Below are positions 27,746 to 37,560 of a stretch of 64,000 nt of DNA, piece after piece (position 1 is the first letter of the stretch; each line of letters opens with the position of its first letter). The notes below the pieces were generated by a model. That model did no database searches. It worked only from the letters and a program-made list of their open reading frames with translations, and was not told the origin of the DNA. The DNA is from Candidatus Woesearchaeota archaeon (GTDB taxonomy: Archaea; Nanobdellota; Nanobdellia; Woesearchaeales; GW2011-AR9): assembly GCA_018696595.1 (NCBI GenBank), contig JABHQW010000003.1, positions 1 through 64,000 on the forward strand, in the 5' to 3' direction. The position numbers were made by a program, and so were the translations under genes.

Positions 27746-28456
27746 ATGATTGCTGTAAATGTGAAATCTATGAAAAATAATAATCCCATCAATCCACATT
27801 ATGTTCCTGAACAAAAGACGCCTTTCTGGAGAAAGCCAGGTTTTGGTATGGGGGCATTTGTAGGTACAGTAGTATTAGCATCTCTTGGTGCAGTTAATTA
27901 TACTTTATTTAAAGAACCTATAGATTCATTTGTTCACAAAAAAGTAATGCCTGCAGTTTATGAAATGGTTGATGAAGAATATGTTGAACCATTAAGAAAC
28001 ATTTATGATCCAAAAGAAGTAAGAAAAACGGGAAAATGGGCAGCAAATTGTGATTTACAATATGAAGAACGTGATGATGATAAAAAAGTCTTTGAAGCAG
28101 AATGTTGGTTTAATGATGGGCGAAAAACAGTTACTGGATGTGATTTTCCCAATGCAACAGAAACCGGCACAGTAGATGTTGACCCTTTCGTTTACATTAG
28201 TCAATTTGCAACGTATCGTGGGGAAGACGCTTTAGACAGACTTAAAGAAGATTTTGATGATTGTCCACAATTAGATTCAATTATGATCTCTGGGAAATCT
28301 ACATCAAAGAAGGTTAATGGCTTACATGAATTTACACATCATCCTGTGCCTTCACCGTGGACATTAGAAGATCTTACAGAACCAGAACTTCAGAAGATTG
28401 CAAACCATTTTGACAAACAAAAATTTGCTCCTTATAGGACTTTAATGGGAATGTAA
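27746..28456 (+). CDS. Hypothetical membrane-anchored protein
   Basis: One N-terminal TM. Confidence 0.5.
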   Translation: MIAVNVKSMKNNNPINPHYVPEQKTPFWRKPGFGMGAFVGTVVLASLGAVNYTLFKEPIDSFVHKKVMPAVYEMVDEEYVEPLRNIYDPKEVRKTGKWAANCDLQYEERDDDKKVFEAECWFNDGRKTVTGCDFPNATETGTVDVDPFVYISQFATYRGEDALDRLKEDFDDCPQLDSIMISGKSTSKKVNGLHEFTHHPVPSPWTLEDLTEPELQKIANHFDKQKFAPYRTLMGM

Positions 28457-28500
28457 GTTGTTAGGAAAATATTAAATACTTCTGCTTAATCTTTTCATTT

Positions 28501-28623
28501 ATGAAAAAGAAAAGTTTTATCCAGAAATTAATGGATAAATTAGATAAAAGACTTAAAGAGAAATCCGAAGAGAAACCTTGCTGTTGTTCTGATCAGAAAA
28601 GCAAACAAAAATGTTGCAAGTAA
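28501..28623 (+). CDS. Small Cys-cluster protein (40 aa), absent from ORF track
   Basis: MKKKSFIQKLMDKLDKRLKEKSEEKPCCCSDQKSKQKCCK; overlaps permease start. Confidence 0.65.
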   Translation: MKKKSFIQKLMDKLDKRLKEKSEEKPCCCSDQKSKQKCCK

Positions 28624-29567
28624 TTATTGATTGGCTCTTGTATGGTGTCTTTAATCTAGATTCAGCTTCAAAAGTAATACAATCTATCAACTTTTTTCTT
28701 TATGATTCTGTTAAAATCTTATTGTTACTAATTATTTTAATTGCAGTTGTTGGTTTCTTAAGAACTTATTTGCCACAGAAGAAAGTTAAACAATGGTTAA
28801 GTAAAAAGTTTCCTGTATTAAGTAACATTTTTGCATCTTCATTTGGGGCAATTACTCCTTTCTGTTCTTGTTCATCGATTCCTATTTTCCTTGGTTTTTT
28901 AGAGGGGGGAGTTCCTTTAGGTGTAGCGTTTTCATTCCTAATTACATCTCCTTTAGTTAACGAATATCTGGTTGTTTTGATGTTGGGGTTCTTTGGTTGG
29001 AAAATTACTACTGCTTATGTTTTAAGTGGAATAACAATCGGTGTTGTAGGCGGATTTATTTTAGGAAAGTTAAACTTAGAAAAATATTTGGAAAAGGATT
29101 TGATTGCTTCTCGGAAACAATTGCAAGAAATTGTTTATTCTAATTTGAAAGCAAGATTTAAGTTTGGAATTAATGAAGCTTTATCTATTACCAAAAAGAT
29201 TTGGCTCTGGGTTTTGGTTGGAGTTGCTTTTGGAGCAATCGTTCACAATTATGTCCCTCAAGAGTTTATTCAACGAGTAATTGAATCTGGTGGCATTTTT
29301 ACTGTTCCAATTGCTGTTTTATTGGGAGTGCCAATGTACGGAAGTTGTGCTGCAATAGTTCCAATTGCAGTAGTTTTATTTCAGAAAGGTGTTCCAATTG
29401 GAACTGCTCTTGCTTTTATGATGGCTACTGCTGCTTTAAGTTTACCTGAAGCAATTATTCTAAGAAGAGCAATGAAATTAAAATTAATTTTAATATTCTT
29501 TGGAGTTGTTACTTTAGCAATCATATTTACAGGATATTTTTTTAATTTATTACAGTTGTTAATCTGA
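28611..29567 (+). CDS. ArsP/SO_0444-like metal permease
   Basis: GAITPFCSCSSIPIFLGFLEGGVPLGVAFSFLITSPLVNEY; multiple TM. Confidence 0.8.
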   Translation: MLQVIIDWLLYGVFNLDSASKVIQSINFFLYDSVKILLLLIILIAVVGFLRTYLPQKKVKQWLSKKFPVLSNIFASSFGAITPFCSCSSIPIFLGFLEGGVPLGVAFSFLITSPLVNEYLVVLMLGFFGWKITTAYVLSGITIGVVGGFILGKLNLEKYLEKDLIASRKQLQEIVYSNLKARFKFGINEALSITKKIWLWVLVGVAFGAIVHNYVPQEFIQRVIESGGIFTVPIAVLLGVPMYGSCAAIVPIAVVLFQKGVPIGTALAFMMATAALSLPEAIILRRAMKLKLILIFFGVVTLAIIFTGYFFNLLQLLI

Positions 29568-29622
29568 GGAAAATATTAAATACTTCTAAATAATAGTTTT
29601 TACATTAAAGAGGTGTTTAATA

Positions 29623-29871
29623 ATGAAAAAAATAATAATAAGTGTTCTGTCAACAATTTTAGCTTTACCTGCAGTTCTTGCTACAGGTACTTGGAACAAG
29701 ACTGGTGCGTGCGGTTTTTATGGATCAAAAGGTGGGCATTGGATGGTTGGCTGGGGATTATTGAAGTTAGTATACTTAGCAGTGGCTGTATTTATTGTTT
29801 CAGCAATATTTTGGTGGACATATAAATGGATTGTTGTTGGTAAGGGTTCAATAAAAAGAAAAAAGAGGTAA
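29623..29871 (+). CDS. Small membrane protein
   Basis: Signal/TM segments; SD-like GAGGTG. Confidence 0.6.
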   Translation: MKKIIISVLSTILALPAVLATGTWNKTGACGFYGSKGGHWMVGWGLLKLVYLAVAVFIVSAIFWWTYKWIVVGKGSIKRKKR

Positions 29872-29877
29872 ATTAAA

Positions 29878-30078
29878 ATGGGATTAGCACAATTATTTAA
29901 TTATAAAAAGAAACGGTTTACATTATTGGAAGTTGCTTCAGATGAAATTGCAATGTTTGCTTTAGCATTCCTAATAGCTAAATATTGGATGGGTGTAACC
30001 TCTTTAGCTTGGTATTGGTATGTAATAGTATTTGCAGTTTTTCTCATTAAACCAATGATGGCAATGTTAAAAAAATAA
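29878..30078 (+). CDS. Small membrane protein
   Basis: Two TM segments. Confidence 0.55.
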   Translation: MGLAQLFNYKKKRFTLLEVASDEIAMFALAFLIAKYWMGVTSLAWYWYVIVFAVFLIKPMMAMLKK

Positions 30079-30094
30079 AAAGAGGTAAAATAAA

Positions 30095-30466
30095 ATGAAT
30101 CCAATGGAAATAATTGCATTAGTAGTTTCAATATTAACTTTGTTGAAAATAATTGTGTTTTTGTTTAACCCAAGATGGTTAATGAAATTAGTAGAATCAA
30201 TGCATAAATATATTGTTTTGCAAGCTGTGTCTGTAAGTATCTTTATTTTGGCATTAGGCGCTTATTTAGTGATGTTTTTAGGAGTTGTCAATTTAATCGT
30301 GGCATCTTTGTTTGGAATGATGACTTTTGCTTTAGTTTTATTAATGTCTCCAAAACTTTACTTAAAGTTCGGAAAAGACATCATTAAGAACAGAAAAGCA
30401 TTGATTCCAGTGTTTTTAATTTGGGGTGTATTATCTGTCTGGACATTGTGGACTTTGTTCGGTTAA
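30095..30466 (+). CDS. Membrane protein
   Basis: Four TM segments; SD-like GAGGTAAAATAAA. Confidence 0.6.
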   Translation: MNPMEIIALVVSILTLLKIIVFLFNPRWLMKLVESMHKYIVLQAVSVSIFILALGAYLVMFLGVVNLIVASLFGMMTFALVLLMSPKLYLKFGKDIIKNRKALIPVFLIWGVLSVWTLWTLFG

Positions 30467-30505
30467 GGGAACATTTATATATTTCTTTTTTTTCTTTAAC
30501 TTAAA

Positions 30506-31249
30506 ATGGGAGTAATCATTTATACAATATTATCTGTAATTATAGTTTCTCTAATCTCATTATTGGGGATTGTATTCTTTTTGTTACAAAAATCAACATT
30601 AAAGAAAACATTATTGTTTTTAGTCAGTTTATCTGCTGGATCTTTATTCGGTGGTGCATTATTACATTTGCTTCCAGAAGCGATTGAGAAGTCTGGTTTC
30701 ACTTTAACAGTTTCATTATCAGTTCTTTCAGGAATAATAGTTTTCTTCTTAATAGAGAAGTATGTTCATTGGCATCATTGTCACGATCCAGAATGTGGTG
30801 GCCATAAACATCATTTAGTTGTTATGAACTTAGTTGGAGATGGAGTACATAATTTCATTGACGGATTAATTATTGCTGTTAGTTATATTGCTAGTATCCC
30901 TCTTGGAATTGCTACAACTATTGCTGTAATTTTACACGAAGTCCCGCAAGAGATTGGCGATTTTGGTGTTTTATTATATTCTGGATTAAAGAAAAGTAAA
31001 GCTTTATTTTACAATTTACTTTCTGCATTATTAGCTATTGTTGGAGCTATTGTTGGTTTAACATTTGCTTCAGAAACATTCATTAGTTTAATCATTCCTT
31101 TTGCTGCCGGTGGATTTATTTACATTGCTGGTTCCGATTTAATTCCAGAATTACATAAAGAATGTGGGCCTAAGGATTCTTTCTGGCATATCTTTGCATT
31201 GTTGTTAGGGGTTGGATTAATGGTTGCATTGAAGTTTATTGTTGTTTAA
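30506..31249 (+). CDS. ZIP family metal transporter
   Basis: GALLHLLPEAIEKSG; HWHHCHDPECGGHKHH; VGDGVHNFIDGLIIA; LHEVPQEIGDF. Confidence 0.93.
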   Translation: MGVIIYTILSVIIVSLISLLGIVFFLLQKSTLKKTLLFLVSLSAGSLFGGALLHLLPEAIEKSGFTLTVSLSVLSGIIVFFLIEKYVHWHHCHDPECGGHKHHLVVMNLVGDGVHNFIDGLIIAVSYIASIPLGIATTIAVILHEVPQEIGDFGVLLYSGLKKSKALFYNLLSALLAIVGAIVGLTFASETFISLIIPFAAGGFIYIAGSDLIPELHKECGPKDSFWHIFALLLGVGLMVALKFIVV

Positions 31250-31339
31250 TTCTATCGGACCCACTCCCGCACTAGACAACCTCGGAAAAGATATATAAAG
31301 TACCTCCTCAAATAAACATTAAGTAGATGTTCTAGTTCA

Positions 31340-34273
31340 ATGATAACCAAAATAAAAGACCCATATAAATCTGTACATTTGAAGTCTATACTTCATCCAC
31401 TTATCAATAAATGGTTCTTCAAGAAATTTAAAGATTTCTCACTCCCTCAATTATACGGAGTAATGGAGATCCATAAAAGAAAAAACGTTTTAATCTCAGC
31501 ACCAACGGGAGCAACTAAAACGTTAACTGGATTTCTTGCGATTTTAAACGAATTAATAGATTCTGCTAAGAAACAAATTTTAGAAGATAAAGTTTATTGT
31601 GTTTACGTTTCTCCATTAAAAGCGTTAAACAACGACATTGCAAAAAACTTAGTTGAACCTTTACAAGAATTAGAAGAACTTAACAAAGATAAATTAGGTA
31701 TTAGAATTGGAGTAAGAACGGGTGATACAACTGCTTATGAGAAAGTAAAGATGTTGAAGAATGCTCCTCATATTTTAATCACAACTCCCGAAAGCTTAGC
31801 AATCATGATTAATTCTCCAAAATTTAAAGAGAAACTCAAAGATGTGCAATGGTTAATTGCAGATGAAATTCACGCTTTGGCAGATAATAAGCGAGGAGTA
31901 CATTTTAATCTGACCATGGAAAGATTGCAAAGAATTTCTCCAGGGATGGCTAGAGTGGGATTATCCGCAACAATCGCACCATTAGATGAGATTGCAAAAT
32001 ATTTAGTTGGTTACAAAGGAGATGATTTGAGAGATTGTGGTATCATTGATGTGCAGTTCGCTCAGAAAAACAACGATTTTTCTGGCGTGCCACAAACTCC
32101 TGGAGTTTGTCAGCACATTAAGGAAATGGATTTGCAAGTTCTCAGTCCAGTAAAAAGTCTTGTTGATACAGATTATATGATGAAACATAACAAGATGTAT
32201 GAACTGATGCACAAACTTGTACAAGAACATCGTACTACTGTAATTTTTACAAATACTAGATCTGCTACAGAAAGGGTTGTTCATAATCTTAAAGAAAGAT
32301 TTCCAAAATTATACAACGACACAAACATAGCTGCTCATCACGGCAGTTTAGGGAAAGAAGCGCGATTCAAAACTGAACAGGACTTAAGAGAAGGAAATCT
32401 AAAAGTTGTTGTTTCTTCAACAAGTTTAGAATTAGGAATTGATATTGGGTATGTAGATATAGTTCTTTGTTTAGGAAGTCCTAAATCTGTAGCCCGTTTC
32501 CTTCAAAGAGCTGGTCGGGCAGGGCATCAATTACACTCTACAGTAAAAGCTAGAATAATTGTTATGGACAGAGATGATTTAGTTGAATGTTCTCTGTTAC
32601 TAAAAGCGGCTAAAGAAAGAAAGATTGACAGAATTCATATTCCAATCAATGCTTTAGATGTTTTAGCGCAACACATTTACGGTATCGCAATTAATGGAGT
32701 TATTAATATTTATGAAATGTTTCATCTGATTAAGAATTGTTATTGTTATCATGATTTAACGTGGGATGATTTTTTTGAATTAATAAAATATCTCTCTGGA
32801 GAATATGTTTCTTTAGAAGAACGATACGTTTATGCCAGAATATGGTACGATCAAGAAACTGGTAATATTGGTAAGAGGGGTAAACTAGCTAGAGTAATTT
32901 ACATGACAAATATTGGAACAATCCCCGAAGAAACTTTTGTTAAAGTTAAAGTTGGCGAACAAATTGTAGGATCTATTGATGAGGGTTTCTTAGAACGTTT
33001 AAGACCAGGAGATGTTTTTGTTTTAGGTGGAAGTGTTTACATGTTTAAATTTAGTAGAGGGATGACTGCACAAGTTAGTACTTCTGTAAATCGACCACCA
33101 ACAGTTCCATCTTGGTTTTCAGAAATGTTACCTTTAAGTTTTGATTTAGCGATGGAAATTAATAAATTCAGATTTTTAATGGAAGATAAGTTCAAACAAA
33201 ATCTTAACAAAAAAGAAATGCTCAAATTTATCAATGAATATCTTTATGTTGATGATAAGGCTGCAAATTCAATTTATCAATTTTTTTATGAACAATATCA
33301 GTTCTCTGAAATTCCTTCTGGTAAAAAGATTGTGGTTGAGAAATATTCAGAACGAGGAATGAATTATGTTATCTTTAATACTTTATTTGGAAGAAGAGTT
33401 AATGATTGTCTTGCTAGATCTCTTGCTTATGCCATTGGCCGTTCACAACATCGAGATGTAGAAATAGGAATTACTGATAATGGTTTTTATTTGTCTTCTG
33501 ATAAACTGTTTAATGCTTTACGTGCATTTGAATTGTTAAAAACAGAAGACTTTAGGTCAATACTAGAGAATGCTATCGAAAGAAGCGAAGTGCTTTCCAG
33601 AAGGTTTAGACATTGTGCTGTACGTTCGTTAATGATTCTTCGTTCATATATGGGACGAAAGAAAAGTGCTGGAAGAATGCAAGTTGGTAGTAGAATTTTA
33701 TTTAATGCAGTTAAACGAATTGGTAATAATTTTCCTATTCTGAAAGAAGCAAGAAGAGAAGTTCTTGAAGACTTAATGGATTATAAGAATGCGCAAGTAA
33801 TAATTGATGGTGTAATTGATGGAACTGTTTCTTTAGTTGAAACAAATAATCTGATGCCTAGTCCGTTTGCTTTTGGTTTAATCATCGGTGGTTATTCTGA
33901 TGTGATTAAAATTGAAGATAAACAAGAATTCTTGAAACGAATGCATCAAATGGTTCTGGCCAAGATTGCTCTTAAGGATGGTAAGAAGCTAATTAAGAAA
34001 AAGAAAGAAGAGTTTTCTTATGTTGGTTTTTGGGATGAACAGAAAAAGAAGCAAGAAGAACGTAAAGATGTTCTTCAAGAAAAGTTAAAAATGCAAATCT
34101 GGAATCTGAAACGTGTACCTGTTTACGCTAAAGAAGAGTTGGTTAAATTAGTTGAAACTGGTAATATGGGTAAAAAAGTTTGGGAAGAAATTGATAATCA
34201 TAAAGAAGAAGTTGAGAAAGTTTGGCCTGACGAGTTAAGGGAGTTTGTCTTTGGTAAGAAGAGAATTGTTTGA
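31340..34273 (+). CDS. Lhr-like DEAD/H-box helicase
   Basis: ISAPTGATKTLTGFLAIL, ADEIHALADNKRGVHFNLTMERL, GLSATIAPLDEIA, RAGRAGHQ. Confidence 0.92.
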   Translation: MITKIKDPYKSVHLKSILHPLINKWFFKKFKDFSLPQLYGVMEIHKRKNVLISAPTGATKTLTGFLAILNELIDSAKKQILEDKVYCVYVSPLKALNNDIAKNLVEPLQELEELNKDKLGIRIGVRTGDTTAYEKVKMLKNAPHILITTPESLAIMINSPKFKEKLKDVQWLIADEIHALADNKRGVHFNLTMERLQRISPGMARVGLSATIAPLDEIAKYLVGYKGDDLRDCGIIDVQFAQKNNDFSGVPQTPGVCQHIKEMDLQVLSPVKSLVDTDYMMKHNKMYELMHKLVQEHRTTVIFTNTRSATERVVHNLKERFPKLYNDTNIAAHHGSLGKEARFKTEQDLREGNLKVVVSSTSLELGIDIGYVDIVLCLGSPKSVARFLQRAGRAGHQLHSTVKARIIVMDRDDLVECSLLLKAAKERKIDRIHIPINALDVLAQHIYGIAINGVINIYEMFHLIKNCYCYHDLTWDDFFELIKYLSGEYVSLEERYVYARIWYDQETGNIGKRGKLARVIYMTNIGTIPEETFVKVKVGEQIVGSIDEGFLERLRPGDVFVLGGSVYMFKFSRGMTAQVSTSVNRPPTVPSWFSEMLPLSFDLAMEINKFRFLMEDKFKQNLNKKEMLKFINEYLYVDDKAANSIYQFFYEQYQFSEIPSGKKIVVEKYSERGMNYVIFNTLFGRRVNDCLARSLAYAIGRSQHRDVEIGITDNGFYLSSDKLFNALRAFELLKTEDFRSILENAIERSEVLSRRFRHCAVRSLMILRSYMGRKKSAGRMQVGSRILFNAVKRIGNNFPILKEARREVLEDLMDYKNAQVIIDGVIDGTVSLVETNNLMPSPFAFGLIIGGYSDVIKIEDKQEFLKRMHQMVLAKIALKDGKKLIKKKKEEFSYVGFWDEQKKKQEERKDVLQEKLKMQIWNLKRVPVYAKEELVKLVETGNMGKKVWEEIDNHKEEVEKVWPDELREFVFGKKRIV

Positions 34274-34336
34274 AATCCGTAAATCTTGCGTTTTTCTTAG
34301 AAATGTTTATATATTTATTACTTTTAAGTAGAGATT

Positions 34337-36763
34337 ATGGCGTCTGGCACTAAATTTGATGATGAATTTGATAATATTTTTTCTTTAGATGATCCTATTA
34401 CGGATGATTTGGAAGAAATACTTAATTCTGAAGTAAATCTGAAATTAGCTCCAGAACAAGAGTTAAGATATAAAGAAGTATTAGATGTTACTCAAGTATT
34501 ATCCTTCCCAGATGGTGTAAAAAAAGAATTACCAGATTTTATTAAAAGAATTTTTTCTAATGGGAATTATAATCAGATCTCAAATGTTTGTTTATTAAAC
34601 TCTTTGAGGAATCTTTCTCGGTTCAAAAAAATCGATCCAGAAAGGATCGGAAGAACATTAATTTATGAGTATTTAACTATCACTGAAATTTGTGAAGAAC
34701 AAGAATCAGATAAACCTAATTCTTTTGATGATACTACATCTCTTGAAGATAGATTTTCTGGATTAATAGAATCATTTAATACTTTTAGGGAAAAAAATTA
34801 TTTTTGTAATCAAGAAAGTTTTTTTTCGAGTCTTTATTCTGTTAGAGATATAATTAAAAAATTTTTAACTTTAACTCCTAAAACTTTAGGAAATATTTCT
34901 AAACTGCTTTCTGTCTTTCTTCCATTATCTCCAGAATATCTTCTTGAGAATGATTGGGACACTATCAGAACTTCCAGAGAAGCAATTTCCTATTATTTAT
35001 CAATAGTAAAACAATTAGATGACCCTCAAACAATTAATGCTTTTGAGTCAACATTTGGTTCTTTCCTAAGGGAAAATCCGTCTGGTAACATAGACGAAGT
35101 TGAACGTGAGCTAATAGTTAGGAAAGAGATTGCAGAACTAATTAATCCATTTAGTTCAGAAGCTAAACCTTACTTAATTTATTTCTATAATTATTTATGT
35201 AAAAAGTCTGTTCCTGAAGAGCGTACTTATTTAATTAAAGATAGTACAAAGTTTTTTGATGAAAATTTGCCAAAACTTTTAGATATTAATTCAAAATGTT
35301 ATTATGGGGTATTTATGAGGTTAGCTTTTACTCAATGTTTTAGAAATGATAAACAGGGTTGTGATTTATCAGCTTTGGAAGAAATTTTTAATAAAGATAT
35401 TGATGATGTTTTACCATTATCTAATTTCTTAGATAATTTAAATATTGATTTAAATATAGATCTCTCTGTTGATTCTGTTAATGACCCTGATGATTCTCTT
35501 TTAACTAAATATCAAGATCTAAGACAACCATATGATGAGTTCTGGTTCTTCAATAGTTTATCATTTTATTATTTATCACGTACAGAAAGCGAAAAGAAAC
35601 AATGTTTGTTTGACTTAGAAATCATGAAGCACGACCCTCTTTCTATGTTAATGGCAAATCGCTCTTTGAGTTCCTGGAATCCCAAAGATAAGAATAATAG
35701 AGTTGAGGAAGAACTAAATATTATTGCTTGCTTATATGCAGGTGGTTTTTCTATTGAAGAAAAGATAAAAGCTCATTCTTCTCTAAGCCCTTTCCAAGAC
35801 CCAGAATATAACCAGAAGTTTAGAAGATTACTAGGTAATTTAAATGATATCAATGAGATTTGTGAATGTGCAGAGATTAATATGCAAATTGGTGATTATG
35901 ATGTCATCAGAAGATTAGGCTTTGGATCTGGTGGGTCTGTTTATTTAATCAATTCAAAGAATATGAAACGGAAAAGAGTATTAAAGATAATTAAGGAGGA
36001 GAAACATAGAAAAGAAGAAACTGAACTTATGGCAAGATTGAAAGGAAAAGATCTTGATAACATTGTTCAGATTCACGAGGCTGGAGAGAATATTGCTGTT
36101 GTCGCTGGTGAAGAAAAATACGCGATCGTCATGGAATATATTGATGGACAGACTTTACGTGAATTAGTTGATGCTGGACCACTTTCTAAAGATAAAGTTT
36201 TAGAATATGGGACACAAATATTTAATGGAATCTTAAGCCTACAATCTTATGGTATAACTCATCGAGATTTGAATTTGAAGAATATTAAAGTTAATAGTGA
36301 TGGTGTTGTTAAAATATTAGATCTGGGGATTGCTACTGATGAAAATGAACCTAAAGGAAAAGATGCTAGACGTTTTGGTGTTCCTTCAGATATGAAATCA
36401 AACGATCTTTTTTCCTTAGGTTTAATTCTTTATCAGTTATCTTCTGGTGACCATCTTATCTTAGAAAAGAGGGACAGAAGTAGTTATTCTCATGCAGAAG
36501 AGGTTGCCATACTAAAAGAAAAACTTTATGAAAATAATCAAATAGCATCTTTATATCAAGAGAAAATTTGTGGGAACATCCCAAAAGAGTTACAAGCAAT
36601 AATTTATGCTTGTTTAGAAAATCCTATTGGGAATGTAGAGGATGTTAAAGAAGCATTTGAACAGACAAGAGATGACTTACGTTATTATTTAATGGATAAG
36701 ACTGATTTAATTGCAAGAATCCATGAGCTAGAATCAAAGGATAATCTGGTGATTAAAAAATGA
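34337..36763 (+). CDS. Ser/Thr protein kinase with about 500-aa N-terminal helical region
   Basis: VIRRLGFGSGGSVYLI, VMEYIDGQTLREL, ITHRDLNLKNIKVNSDGVVKILDLGIATDE, NDLFSLGLILYQL. Confidence 0.85.
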   Translation: MASGTKFDDEFDNIFSLDDPITDDLEEILNSEVNLKLAPEQELRYKEVLDVTQVLSFPDGVKKELPDFIKRIFSNGNYNQISNVCLLNSLRNLSRFKKIDPERIGRTLIYEYLTITEICEEQESDKPNSFDDTTSLEDRFSGLIESFNTFREKNYFCNQESFFSSLYSVRDIIKKFLTLTPKTLGNISKLLSVFLPLSPEYLLENDWDTIRTSREAISYYLSIVKQLDDPQTINAFESTFGSFLRENPSGNIDEVERELIVRKEIAELINPFSSEAKPYLIYFYNYLCKKSVPEERTYLIKDSTKFFDENLPKLLDINSKCYYGVFMRLAFTQCFRNDKQGCDLSALEEIFNKDIDDVLPLSNFLDNLNIDLNIDLSVDSVNDPDDSLLTKYQDLRQPYDEFWFFNSLSFYYLSRTESEKKQCLFDLEIMKHDPLSMLMANRSLSSWNPKDKNNRVEEELNIIACLYAGGFSIEEKIKAHSSLSPFQDPEYNQKFRRLLGNLNDINEICECAEINMQIGDYDVIRRLGFGSGGSVYLINSKNMKRKRVLKIIKEEKHRKEETELMARLKGKDLDNIVQIHEAGENIAVVAGEEKYAIVMEYIDGQTLRELVDAGPLSKDKVLEYGTQIFNGILSLQSYGITHRDLNLKNIKVNSDGVVKILDLGIATDENEPKGKDARRFGVPSDMKSNDLFSLGLILYQLSSGDHLILEKRDRSSYSHAEEVAILKEKLYENNQIASLYQEKICGNIPKELQAIIYACLENPIGNVEDVKEAFEQTRDDLRYYLMDKTDLIARIHELESKDNLVIKK

Positions 36764-37560
36764 GATTTGAAGAGATTGACATAACTCATCTTTTCCTAGA
36801 TGTTGATGGGACGCTATTTAATAAGAAAAAAGAATATATTCTGGGAAGCGGTTCAATAGAAGATGTTCATGAGTTTTTTCGTTATGTTACATTTACTGAA
36901 GCATTGAAACAAGGCAATGAAATTAATGAAAATGAATTAATTGAAAAGGTTGTTGAAGAATATCATTGTAGGATTCATGAAAATAATCTTCTAGAATATA
37001 CTGCACGATTTTCAAATAATCTAAAACGTCATTATCATGATTTAGTAAGAAAACATGGTTCAAATGGGAAAGTATTCACCCATGAGTTTGAAACTAGTCC
37101 TGGCTTTTTCGCAAAGATAGTTGGAAAGACAGATTTTTCTTCAATACTAACAAAAGACCATAAATTGATTGATACTATTGATACAATTAAGCAGAAGGGC
37201 ATACAGTTGGGTTTGTTAACCACAGAAAGATATGATACAGTAACAACTATTGCAAATGTTCTTGGTTTAAGTTTGGATGATTTTGTAGTTAATACTGGTG
37301 CTGAATATCCAATTCTTTGTTCAGAGAACGTAAAAGAAAAGAAACCTTCACTAGAAGGATTCCAAAAAATAATCACAATAACAAATGCTACTCCTAATAA
37401 AATAGCTTATGTTGGCGATTCTTTAACTAAAGATGTTCATCCTCCATTATCATTGGGAATGAATGCAATCCATGTTACTTGGAAAGATCACCCTCTTAGA
37501 ATTAGAGGAGATTATGTTGAGATGCCAACAATATATCATTTGAGTGAGGTGTTTAAATGA
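36760..37560 (+). CDS. HAD-superfamily hydrolase
   Basis: HLFLDVDGTLFNKK; GLLTTERYDT; KIAYVGDSLTKDVHPPLSLGMNAIHV. Confidence 0.85.
   Translation: MRFEEIDITHLFLDVDGTLFNKKKEYILGSGSIEDVHEFFRYVTFTEALKQGNEINENELIEKVVEEYHCRIHENNLLEYTARFSNNLKRHYHDLVRKHGSNGKVFTHEFETSPGFFAKIVGKTDFSSILTKDHKLIDTIDTIKQKGIQLGLLTTERYDTVTTIANVLGLSLDDFVVNTGAEYPILCSENVKEKKPSLEGFQKIITITNATPNKIAYVGDSLTKDVHPPLSLGMNAIHVTWKDHPLRIRGDYVEMPTIYHLSEVFK

Noticed and set aside
31251-31286. tRNA gene on the minus strand
   Set aside because: D-stem and acceptor cannot be completed and no T-arm is present; kept only as an unexplained GC-rich island.
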